Positions 1 to 5,517 of a stretch of 5,517 nucleotides of DNA are shown here, piece by piece (the stretch's first letter is position 1; each line of letters starts with the position of its first letter). This DNA comes from Pseudomonadota bacterium. Lineage in GTDB: Bacteria; Pseudomonadota; Alphaproteobacteria; Rhizobiales; Tepidamorphaceae. Below the pieces are notes generated by a model. The model saw only the letters and a list, made by a program, of their open reading frames with translations. It was not told the DNA's origin and did no database searches. Where the stretch lies: assembly GCA_023435545.1 (NCBI GenBank), contig JAEYRQ010000645.1:1-5517 (forward strand), given 5' to 3'. A program made the translations under genes and the position numbers.

Positions 1-1112
1 ACGGTGATCCGCTCTGCCGCCCGGGTGATCGCGGTGTAGAGCCAGCGCTCGCGGGTGTCCTTGAAGGCGAAGCTCTCGTCGAACAGCAGGATGTCGTCCC
101 ATTGCGAGCCTTGCGCCTTGTGGACGGTTAGCGCGTAGCCGTAGTCGAACTCGTCGGAGTTCCGCCGCTGCGCCCAGGGCACCTCCTCTGCGCTCTCGAA
201 CAGCGCCTTTAGCACCCTTATCTTGGCGAGCGCGCCGTGCGGCCCCTCGTCCTCGGCCTTCACCATCATCGACAACGCCTGCGCCTTGCCCATGCCCACT
301 GACATCACCCGCCAAAGGCTGCCGTTGAGCAGCCCCTTCTCGGAGTTGTTCCTGAGACATACCAGCTTGTCGCCCGAGGCCGGCAGCGCCCCGTCGAATC
401 CCTTCAGCTCGCGGATGCGCTGGTTGTAGCGCCGGCGGGTGCGATTGATGCCGAGCAGCACCTGGTCGGCGGCCAGCACCTGATCCGCGTCGATATCGGC
501 CTTGCCGATCACCCGGCTGTCGCCGTAGCGCCCGTGCTCGAGCCGCCCGCCCTCGCGCACCGTCTGGGCCAGCGCCACGATCGGGTTGTCGCGCGCCTGG
601 CGATGCACCTCGGTCAGGAGGATGTCCGGCTCGTGCTCGGTGAAGAAGCCGCCGCCGGAGATCGGTGGAAGCTGGCCCGGATCGCCCAGCACCAGCACCG
701 GCGTGCCGAAGGACAGGAGATCCCGGCCCAGGGCCTCGTCGACCATCGAGCACTCGTCGACGACGATCAGCTTCGCCTTTGCAACCGGGCTCATCCGGTT
801 CAGCGAAAAGGTCGGCGAGATCAGTGTCTTGCCGCTCTCCTCGTCCTCGACAGTCTCCTCGCCGCGCGGCCGATAGATCAGCGAATGGATGGTCTTCGCC
901 CCCTCGCAGCCGCGGTTGCGCAGCACCTGTGCCGCCTTGCCGGTGAACGCGGCATAGAGCACCTCGCCGTCCACCTCCTCGGCGATACGCTGGGCGAGCA
1001 TCGTCTTGCCGGTGCCGGCGAAGCCAAACAGACGGAACACTTGCCGGTCGCCAGCCTTCAGCCAGCGCGACACCGCCCTGAGCGCGTCGTCCTGTCCGGG
1101 GGAGAGCTTCAT
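1..1112 (-). CDS. RecD/Dda-like superfamily 1B DNA helicase (AAA_30 / UvrD_C_2 type), 3' end outside the window
   Basis: An ATP-dependent 5'-3' DNA helicase is expected, acting on DNA in the cytoplasm during repair or replication. I translated this frame by hand: 370 codons are visible from the ATG at 1112 to the window edge, with no stop. Seen motifs, in order: Walker A GFAGTGKT (residues 30-37); motif Ia FTGKAAQVLR (56-65); Walker B VVDECSMVD (117-125, D119/E120); motif III LGDPGQLPPI (142-151); motif IV-like LTEVHRQ (166-172); motif V-like LTVHKAQGSQWDD (328-340); motif VI YTAITRAAER (359-368). Motif VI lies close to the C-terminus in compact RecD/Dda-like proteins, so only a short tail is probably missing. 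The N-terminal SPGQDDAL followed by WLKAGD is usual for the family and supports this start; the ribosome site (GATGAG) is weak. The gene begins 15 nt after the end of the vapBC relic in the same direction. There is no RecD-type N-terminal extension, so I would not call it recD. The substrate and exact role cannot be read from the sequence. Confidence 0.93.
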   Translation of the reverse strand, partial: MKLSPGQDDALRAVSRWLKAGDRQVFRLFGFAGTGKTMLAQRIAEEVDGEVLYAAFTGKAAQVLRNRGCEGAKTIHSLIYRPRGEETVEDEESGKTLISPTFSLNRMSPVAKAKLIVVDECSMVDEALGRDLLSFGTPVLVLGDPGQLPPISGGGFFTEHEPDILLTEVHRQARDNPIVALAQTVREGGRLEHGRYGDSRVIGKADIDADQVLAADQVLLGINRTRRRYNQRIRELKGFDGALPASGDKLVCLRNNSEKGLLNGSLWRVMSVGMGKAQALSMMVKAEDEGPHGALAKIRVLKALFESAEEVPWAQRRNSDEFDYGYALTVHKAQGSQWDDILLFDESFAFKDTRERWLYTAITRAAERIT

Positions 1113-1127
1113 CGGCCGCTCATCTGT

Positions 1128-1422
1128 TCACGCCAGATCGTCAAAGCCGCTGTCGTCGCCCTTGAAGGGCAACGGCACACGATGCTGCCGCGCCATCAGG
1201 TAGGCGAAACAATTGGCCATTAAGCCGAGCCGGATGGCTGCCAACCTTGCCGTAGCGGGCAAGTGCTTGAATGGCCAGACCCGCCGTCTCGATCAAGATC
1301 GCACGCACATTGATGCCCGCACGCTCCGAAAACCTGCCGATCGCATCGCGAACCGCCATTGCCGGCAGGCGCGACGTCCAGGCAAGCGCATCCGTCTCAG
1401 GGGCGCGAATATGCAGTGTCAT
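1128..1422 (-). pseudogene. Decayed vapBC toxin-antitoxin locus: VapB start fused to VapC C-terminal half, with frameshift
   Basis: The frame opening with ATG at 1422 reads MTLHIRAPETDALA, the usual start of Rv0623/PSK-type VapB antitoxins. After about 14 codons (near 1381) it passes without a stop into VapC-like sequence: FSERAGINVRAI, then IQALARYGKVGSHPARLN. This matches the second half of PIN-domain ribonuclease toxins, where R-Y-G-K-G-x-H-P-A-x-L-N is typical. From about 1211 the similarity continues in a different frame, as CFAYLMARQHRVPLPFKG followed by DDSGFDDLA and a TGA at 1128-1130. Between the Asn codon (1219-1221) and the Cys codon (1209-1211) lie 7 nt where the family has 9 nt encoding x-G-D, a net loss of 2 nt that also removes the conserved acidic residue. 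The VapC N-terminus with its first catalytic Asp (VDxSA) and the rest of VapB are absent. An intact pair would have made an RNase toxin and its antitoxin; this copy cannot. The unshifted frame runs on to 1141 (93 codons) and could be annotated as a hypothetical protein. Family calls are from remembered consensus. Confidence 0.78.
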
Positions 1423-1453
1423 CGGCCTGTTCCGTGTGGACCGGTGCTCGTAG

Positions 1454-1496
1454 CATGTACATGATCAGAACACAACGGGAACGCCGATACTGTCAA
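1454..1496 (-). promoter_or_regulatory. Possible remnant promoter/operator of the vapBC relic
   Basis: Upstream of the VapB start on the minus strand there is a consensus -35 hexamer TTGACA (1491-1496). A perfect 10-bp palindrome CATGTACATG lies at 1454-1463, about 32 nt before the ATG, with an overlapping TGATCA at 1462-1467. VapB antitoxins usually repress their own promoter by binding palindromes near the -10 or start site, so the placement fits. I could not find a convincing -10 hexamer 16-18 nt after the -35. This is inference from position and symmetry only. Confidence 0.3.
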
Positions 1497-1700
1497 GTGC
1501 GAAATGAGATGAGGCATTGGCGAGCAGGGCGCCGTGTCAAGGTTTGATTCGTTGAATAGTTCGATCGCCCAAGGACCGGCCTCACGTTTTTTCATTACAC
1601 AATGATCCATTCCTCGGAAGAACTTGATCACCTCAGCACCCTTCCCCCTCTCTTCTGGGATCATCCTGGCCAAAAGACGCGGACAATTCAACGCATCCGA

Positions 1701-1730
1701 TTAAACTATTAGTGTAAATCACGCTAAGAT
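1701..1730 (+). promoter_or_regulatory. Weak candidate promoter for the chemoreceptor gene
   Basis: In the AT-rich core, TTAAAC (1701-1706) and TAAGAT (1725-1730) sit 18 nt apart and resemble weak -35 and -10 boxes. A TAAA at 1702-1705, as in flagellar sigma-28 promoters, is followed at the right distance only by a poor match to GCCGATAA. The start codon is about 178 nt downstream, so the leader would be long. Low confidence: AT-rich DNA gives such matches easily. Confidence 0.2.
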
Positions 1731-1907
1731 AGCAAAACCTTTGGTAGAAACAAATGTCAAAGCTACATAAGTCCCGCAATCTATACCCATCCTTAACGGG
1801 GAACCCTCGTACATTGACAACCGACAATACCGAATCCCACGGCCCACAAGAACGGCAGGGCCCGTCGGGACTACGTGTCGGTCACAATCGTTCATCTTGG
1901 GGCTACG

Positions 1908-3614
1908 ATGAAACACGCATTCAGCTTCACTAATCTGAAAACTAAGTCGAAGGTCCTGATCGGCGTCCTGTCGCCGATGGTCCTGCTGCTCGTGCTGGGC
2001 GGCGTCGCCATGTACAACATCAACTCAATTACTAGGACCAACGAGCGGGTGGAACACACCCATGAAGTGTTGTCCGATGCGGCGAACATCGTCGGTTCCG
2101 CGGTCGACATGGAAACCGGGATGCGCGGCTTCCTGCTGGCCGGCAAGGATGAGTTTCTGGAGCCCTATCGAAACGGCGAGAAGGCGACCTATGAAGGTAT
2201 CGCCGAATTGCAGAACGAGGTGAGCGACAATCCGAAACAGGTCGCGCGCCTGGACGAAGTCCGGACTGTTCTTAAGGAATGGCAGGCCAACGACGCCGAA
2301 CCGTTGATCGAATTCCGCCGCGGAATCGGCGAATCAAGGTCCATGAACGACTTGGCCGAGTTGGTGGGCGAGGGCCGCGGCAAGCAATATTTTGACAAGT
2401 TCCGCCAGTTGATGGCGGACTTTGCGGCGGAGGAGCGGGCACTTATGGTCCAGCGCCAGGAAGCCAACGCCAACACCGTCCAATCCACCTATACAATGAT
2501 CATCGCCTGCATCGTCCTGGCGCTGGCGGCCGGGACAGCGCTGGCCTGGCTGATCGGCAACGGGATCGCCAACCCGATCGGCCGCATGACCGTCGCCATG
2601 CGCAAGCTCGCCGACGGCGACACGTCGACCGATGTGCCCGGCGTTGGCCGCGGCGACGAGGTCGGCGAGATGGCGGCGACGGTGCAGGTGTTCAAGGAGA
2701 ACATGATCAAGGCAAACCAGATGACCGCCGAGCAGGAGGCGATGAAGAAGCGCGCGGAGATCGAGAAGCGCGAGACGATGAACAGGATGGCCGACGAATT
2801 CGAGGCCTCGGTCAAGGGCATCGTCAACACGGTCTCCTCGGCCGCGACCGAACTGCAGTCCTCCGCTCAGTCGCTGTCCGGCACCGCTGAAGAGACCAAC
2901 AGGCAGTCGACAGCGGTCGCCGCGGCCTCGGAGCAGGCCTCGACGAATGTTCAGACGGTCTCCTCGGCTGCTGAAGAGCTCGCCGCATCGGTATCCGAGA
3001 TCGGTCAGCAAGTTGCGCAGTCGACCCAGATCGCCTTCAGGGCTGTCGAGGATGCCCAGCGCACCAACGCCACCATCGAGAACCTGTCGGCCGCCGCCCA
3101 GAAGATCGGTCAGGTGGTCGAGCTGATCTCCGACATCGCCGCGCAGACCAACCTCCTGGCGCTGAACGCCACGATCGAGGCCGCCCGCGCCGGCGAGGCC
3201 GGCCGCGGTTTCGCCGTCGTCGCGTCCGAGGTCAAGTCGCTGGCCGGCCAGACCGCCAAGGCGACAGATGACATCGGCCAGCAGATTGCCGCCATTCAGG
3301 CGCAGGTCGAGGATTCGGTCGGCGCGATCAGGGCGATCGGCGGCACCATCGAGCAGATCAGCACGATCTCGACGGCGATCGCCTCGGCGGTAGAGGAACA
3401 GGGCGCGGCGACCCAGGAGATCGCCCGCAACGTCCAGCAGGCCGCCGTGGGGACCCGCGATGTCTCCAGCAACATCGTCGGAGTCACCCAGGCCGCCGGT
3501 GAGACTGGCCAGTCGGCAGGACAGGTCCTCGGCGCCGCGAGCGAGCTATCCCGGCAGTCCGAACTCCTGCGCGAGCAGGTCGACAGGTTCATCGCAACCG
3601 TGCGCGCCGCCTGA
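1908..3614 (+). CDS. Methyl-accepting chemotaxis protein with CHASE3-like periplasmic sensor domain and HAMP
   Basis: A transmembrane chemoreceptor that passes ligand signals to the CheA/CheW kinase complex at the inner membrane. The 568-residue product has a short cytoplasmic start with basic residues, membrane segment 1 (about 16-36), a helical periplasmic region (about 40-190) containing the CHASE3-like ETGMRGFLLAG (69-79) and FLEPYRNGE (83-91), membrane segment 2 (about 195-217), HAMP with IANPIGRM and the DEVGEM box (about 218-265), and a long coiled-coil signalling domain. The hairpin tip is strongly conserved: IAAQTNLLALNATIEAARAG (410-429), then GRGFAVVASEVKSLA (432-446). The C-terminus ends VRAA with no CheR-docking pentapeptide of the NWETF kind. 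The frame opens at a GTG at 1875. I prefer ATG 1908 because the protein then begins directly with the usual basic stretch and membrane helix, and GGGG lies just upstream, though both ribosome sites are weak. No che genes are nearby, so it is an orphan receptor. CHASE3 ligands are mostly unknown and I assign none. Confidence 0.93.
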   Translation: MKHAFSFTNLKTKSKVLIGVLSPMVLLLVLGGVAMYNINSITRTNERVEHTHEVLSDAANIVGSAVDMETGMRGFLLAGKDEFLEPYRNGEKATYEGIAELQNEVSDNPKQVARLDEVRTVLKEWQANDAEPLIEFRRGIGESRSMNDLAELVGEGRGKQYFDKFRQLMADFAAEERALMVQRQEANANTVQSTYTMIIACIVLALAAGTALAWLIGNGIANPIGRMTVAMRKLADGDTSTDVPGVGRGDEVGEMAATVQVFKENMIKANQMTAEQEAMKKRAEIEKRETMNRMADEFEASVKGIVNTVSSAATELQSSAQSLSGTAEETNRQSTAVAAASEQASTNVQTVSSAAEELAASVSEIGQQVAQSTQIAFRAVEDAQRTNATIENLSAAAQKIGQVVELISDIAAQTNLLALNATIEAARAGEAGRGFAVVASEVKSLAGQTAKATDDIGQQIAAIQAQVEDSVGAIRAIGGTIEQISTISTAIASAVEEQGAATQEIARNVQQAAVGTRDVSSNIVGVTQAAGETGQSAGQVLGAASELSRQSELLREQVDRFIATVRAA

Positions 3615-3642
3615 CCGCTCTGCCAAGGGCGGCTGACAAACT

Positions 3643-3666
3643 GCGGCGGGCCCACGGGCCCGTCGC
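3643..3666 (+). terminator. GC-rich hairpin, probable terminator of the chemoreceptor gene
   Basis: GCGGCGGGCCC (3643-3653) pairs with GGGCCCGTCGC (3656-3666) in an 11-bp stem with one G-U pair. The innermost pair probably opens to leave a CACG tetraloop. It lies 28 nt after the chemoreceptor stop and is followed by TTTCGCGTTCTT, a broken T tract. That is a weaker tail than in classic intrinsic terminators. It sits between two converging genes; on the minus strand the flanking T tract is poorer, so I assign it to the plus-strand gene. Confidence 0.6.
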
Positions 3667-3710
3667 TTTCGCGTTCTTCCCGGACGCGACATTCCTCGCT
3701 TTCGTGTCGG

Positions 3711-4625
3711 CTATTCCGCCGTCTCGATCGCCGGAATGTCCCTGACGGCTACCGTCCAGTCTGGACGGGTGTGCGCATCCCAGTAGATGTCGATCAGCCT
3801 CGAGGTCACAGGCCCCGGTCGGCCATTCCCGACGGTGATGCCGTCGAGGCTGGTCACAGGCATGACACCACCCGCGGTGGAGGTGGCGAATAGCTCGTCC
3901 GCCGCCTTCACCTCGGCGAGGCTCACAGGCCGTGCTACCGCCTCGAGTCCGGACTCGGTGAGCAGTTCCAGCGCGGACAGCCGCGTGATGCCGTGCAGGA
4001 CACCGCTGTCCGGTGTCGCCACCCGGCCATCCTTCACCACGAACAGATTGAAGCCCGGGCCTTCGGTGATGTTCCCCGCCCCGTCCGGCAGGATGACCGT
4101 GCGCGCGCCGCGCTCGTAGGCCTCGAATAGCCCCTGCACCAGATCGAGCCAGTGGTAGTTCTTCACCGTCGGGTCCACCGAGAGCGGCGAAATGCGGTGG
4201 GTTTCGGCGATGGCGACAGACAGGCCCTTGTCGCGCTCCTCGGGCTTCAGGATCCAGCCGAACGGGACGACGAACGCGATGAAGCGGTTGATCGCGTCCC
4301 GAGGGTCGCGGCTGAAGGTCGGCGAGACGCCGCGCGTCATGATCATCTCGACGAACGCGGCCTCAAAGCCGGCGCGGCGCACGCATTCCGCGAGGATCCC
4401 GGCCACTTCCTCCTTGCTGTAGGGGATCGTCATCCGCAGCTTCTCCGCCGAGGCGAAGAACCGGTCGAGATGCCGGTCGAGCCGGAAGAAGCGCCCCTTC
4501 CAGACGTGAACCACGTCGTAGGTCGCATCGGAGCGCAGGAAGCCCCAGTCGAGGACGGAGATCTTGGCATCCTCGATGGCGCAGAACTGCCCGTCGAGGA
4601 AGGCACAACCCGGCGGGTACTGCAT
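3711..4625 (-). CDS. Class IV (fold type IV) PLP-dependent aminotransferase, (R)-amine transaminase-like subgroup
   Basis: A cytoplasmic PLP enzyme that moves an amino group between an amine or amino acid and a keto acid. With the ATG at 4625 it has 304 residues, normal for the fold. Seen: PLP lysine K155 in DPTVKNYHW (151-159); cofactor-ring Glu E188 in TEGPGFN; phosphate-site GITR (212-215) and STAGG (249-253); Y36 in TYDV; TRG at 97-99. It has FVE (91-93) where branched-chain enzymes have Y-x-R, and TFS (103-105) where D-amino acid aminotransferases have R-x-H after TRG. From memory the whole protein follows fungal (R)-selective amine transaminases closely (DPTVKN, TEGxGFN, TTAGGxMP), although R31 replaces their active-site His. 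The ilvN stop and this ATG overlap as TGATG, and GGAGG sits 7 nt upstream; a GTG at 4628 is a possible alternative start. Coupling to ilvN could point to branched-chain keto acids, but the active site argues against simply calling it ilvE. Substrate unknown. Confidence 0.92.
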   Translation of the reverse strand: MQYPPGCAFLDGQFCAIEDAKISVLDWGFLRSDATYDVVHVWKGRFFRLDRHLDRFFASAEKLRMTIPYSKEEVAGILAECVRRAGFEAAFVEMIMTRGVSPTFSRDPRDAINRFIAFVVPFGWILKPEERDKGLSVAIAETHRISPLSVDPTVKNYHWLDLVQGLFEAYERGARTVILPDGAGNITEGPGFNLFVVKDGRVATPDSGVLHGITRLSALELLTESGLEAVARPVSLAEVKAADELFATSTAGGVMPVTSLDGITVGNGRPGPVTSRLIDIYWDAHTRPDWTVAVRDIPAIETAE

Positions 4626-5140
4626 CACAGCGCCTCCGGTCCACGCTGGATCGCCGCGACGCCGCTGCGCGAGACCTCGACGAGACCGAGCGGCTTCATG
4701 ATCGCGATGAACTGGTCGATCTTGGAGGACCGGCCGGTGATCTCGAACACGAAATGGTCCGTCGTCGCATCCACCACCTGCGCGCGGAAGGCGTCGCCAA
4801 GACGCAGCGCCTCTACCCGAAGTTCGCCCTTGCCCGCCACCTTGATCAGCGCCAATTCCCGCTCCAGAGGCTTGCCGCCGGCGGTCAGGTCGATCACCCG
4901 GTGCACCGGCACCAGGCGCTCGAGCTGATGGCGGATCTGCTCGATCACCATCGGCGTGCCGGTGGTGACGATGGTGATGCGCGAAAGATGCTGTTCGTGT
5001 TCTGTCTCCGACACCGTCAGCGAGTCGATGTTGTAGCCGCGGCCCGAGAACAGGCCGATCACCCGGGCGAGCACGCCGGGCTCGTTGTCGACAAGCACCG
5101 AGAGCGTGTGCTGTTCGAGCGTTTCCACCTTCTGCAACAT
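4625..5140 (-). CDS. ilvN: Acetolactate synthase small (regulatory) subunit
   Basis: The regulatory subunit of acetolactate (acetohydroxyacid) synthase, the first shared step of valine, leucine and isoleucine synthesis. It activates the catalytic subunit and gives valine feedback inhibition. The 171-residue product is of normal length. An N-terminal ACT domain (about 11-85) carries VDNEPGVLARVIGLFSGRGY (17-36) followed by NIDSL. N19, G22 and N37 correspond to E. coli IlvH N11, G14 and N29, linked to valine control, so feedback is probably intact. The C-terminal ALS small-subunit domain (about 95-165) holds REL-LIKV, FEITG and the VSRSG-AAIQRG end. The start ATG has a good ribosome site (GGAAGGA, 3 nt before the ATG). 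It begins 13 nt after the GST-like gene and overlaps the aminotransferase by one base. The usual neighbour ilvB/ilvI for the large subunit is not in the window and must lie elsewhere, since the adjacent upstream gene is the GST-like one. Confidence 0.97.
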   Translation of the reverse strand: MLQKVETLEQHTLSVLVDNEPGVLARVIGLFSGRGYNIDSLTVSETEHEQHLSRITIVTTGTPMVIEQIRHQLERLVPVHRVIDLTAGGKPLERELALIKVAGKGELRVEALRLGDAFRAQVVDATTDHFVFEITGRSSKIDQFIAIMKPLGLVEVSRSGVAAIQRGPEAL

Positions 5141-5153
5141 TCGTCCTTCCGCG

Positions 5154-5517
5154 CTATCGAGCCTCGGCCAGCGCCGGCTCGTCCACCTCGTCGAAGTCGA
5201 GCACCCAGGGCTCGACGATTCCCGCCGCCGTCCAGGCCTTGAAGGCAGGAAGATCCATCACCGCCGCCATGTATGCACCGATTTCATCGTCCACCGGAAT
5301 GGAATAACCGTCGAAACGGGCGACGACCGGCGCAAACATCGCATCCGCGGCACCAAAGGTGCCGAACAGGAACGGTCCACGCCGCCCGAACCGGCGCCGG
5401 CAGTCGCTCCACAGCTGCTGGATCCGCGCCACGTCGCGCGTCACCTCGGGTCCACGGTCGCGCCAGCCGAAGCGCTTCCTGAGGTTCATCGGGCACGCGC
5501 TGCGCAAGGCCGAGAAC
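5154..5517 (-). CDS. Glutathione S-transferase family protein, C-terminal part (5' end outside the window)
   Basis: About 120 residues are visible up to the TAG at 5154-5156, and the frame stays open to the window edge, so the start lies beyond it. The sequence is the all-helical C-terminal domain of a bacterial GST: FSALRSACPMNLRKRF, then ARIQQLWSDCRRRFG, then GPFLFGTFGAADAMFAPVVA, then YMAAVMDLPAFKAW and EPWVLDFDE. The FLFG-x-F-x-x-ADAMFAPVV-x-RF block is a clear family mark. In most GSTs the N-capping box reads S/T-x-x-D; here it is G-A-A-D, a mild deviation. The missing N-terminus would carry the thioredoxin-like glutathione-binding domain. The likely job is glutathione conjugation or isomerisation of a small molecule, but the substrate class cannot be told from this half. 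An in-frame TTG at 5507 is not the real start, because conserved residues continue before it. It probably shares an operon with ilvN (13-nt gap). Confidence 0.88.
   Translation of the reverse strand, partial: FSALRSACPMNLRKRFGWRDRGPEVTRDVARIQQLWSDCRRRFGRRGPFLFGTFGAADAMFAPVVARFDGYSIPVDDEIGAYMAAVMDLPAFKAWTAAGIVEPWVLDFDEVDEPALAEAR

Larger units (their letters stand above)
1423..1907. other. 485-base intergenic region between divergent vapBC relic and chemoreceptor gene
   Basis: No coding sequence that I can support. The left part holds the palindrome and TTGACA described separately. The stretch 1701-1760 has only 18 G/C in 60 bases, against a clearly GC-rich surrounding, and 1590-1600 has a T-rich run. 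Open frames here (minus 1419-1691; plus 1602-1712, 36 codons) lack a ribosome site and resemble nothing I know. The region probably carries promoters in both directions, and it could also be decayed sequence left from the event that damaged vapBC. Confidence 0.6.

Noticed and set aside
534..1223. Long plus-strand open frame (229 codons)
   Set aside because: It lies antisense to the helicase and vapBC relic, whose motifs are clear. It is rich in R, A and H, as expected from the reverse of GC-rich codons, and has no recognisable domain.
1419..1691. Minus-strand open frame of 90 codons in the intergenic region
   Set aside because: It starts at TTG with no ribosome site; an inner ATG at 1664 also has none at usable spacing. 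It overlaps the likely vapB promoter and resembles no family I know.
1602..1712. Plus-strand 36-codon frame starting MIHSSEELDHLS
   Set aside because: It has no ribosome site (T/A-rich upstream) and ends in the AT-rich core. Its length is within chance expectation.
1814..1819. Plus-strand TTGACA as a chemoreceptor promoter -35
   Set aside because: No -10-like hexamer occurs 16-18 nt downstream, where the sequence is C-rich.
1875..1907. GTG at 1875 as chemoreceptor start
   Set aside because: It would add 11 residues (SVTIVHLGAT after the initiator) not expected before the basic and membrane segment of MCPs. ATG 1908 gives a normal receptor N-terminus.
2334..3011. Minus-strand open frame of 225 codons inside the chemoreceptor gene
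   Set aside because: It is antisense to a well-supported MCP. The composition (R, G, L, H, D) is typical of a shadow frame and no motif is visible.
4152..4928. Plus-strand open frame of 258 codons
   Set aside because: It spans parts of both the aminotransferase and ilvN on the opposite strand, which both carry full family motifs. It is a GC-driven shadow.

Overview
This window looks like ordinary chromosome from a GC-rich alphaproteobacterium. The signs are GC-rich codon use, a compact RecD/Dda-like helicase, a CHASE3-type chemoreceptor and an IlvN of alphaproteobacterial type. I cannot name the genus. Both ends cut through a gene.

Left part (1-1422, minus strand). The 3'-truncated end of a small superfamily 1B helicase fills 1-1112, with all the main helicase motifs readable. 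Directly upstream of it, 1128-1422, is a wrecked vapBC toxin-antitoxin locus. The first 14 or so codons of VapB run straight into the second half of VapC, and a net 2-nt loss then shifts the frame just where the catalytic Asp of the PIN domain should lie. The VapC C-terminus is still readable in the other frame.

Middle (1423-3666). A 485-base intergenic stretch with a strongly AT-rich core (18 G/C in 60 bases at 1701-1760) separates the vapBC remnant from a divergent chemoreceptor gene (1908-3614, plus strand). The receptor has two membrane segments, a CHASE3-like periplasmic sensor, HAMP and an MCP signalling domain. A strong GC hairpin follows at 3643-3666, between two converging genes.

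Right part (3711-5517, minus strand). Three closely packed genes read leftwards: the C-terminal part of a glutathione S-transferase-like protein, ilvN (regulatory subunit of acetolactate synthase) and a class IV PLP aminotransferase. The last two overlap at a TGATG junction, so they are probably translationally coupled. The aminotransferase lacks the substrate-site signatures of both branched-chain and D-amino acid aminotransferases and resembles the (R)-selective amine transaminase group.

I found no CRISPR array, RNA gene, intact mobile element or clearly new system. The items most worth a second look are the deletion-fused vapBC relic and the unusual aminotransferase coupled to ilvN.
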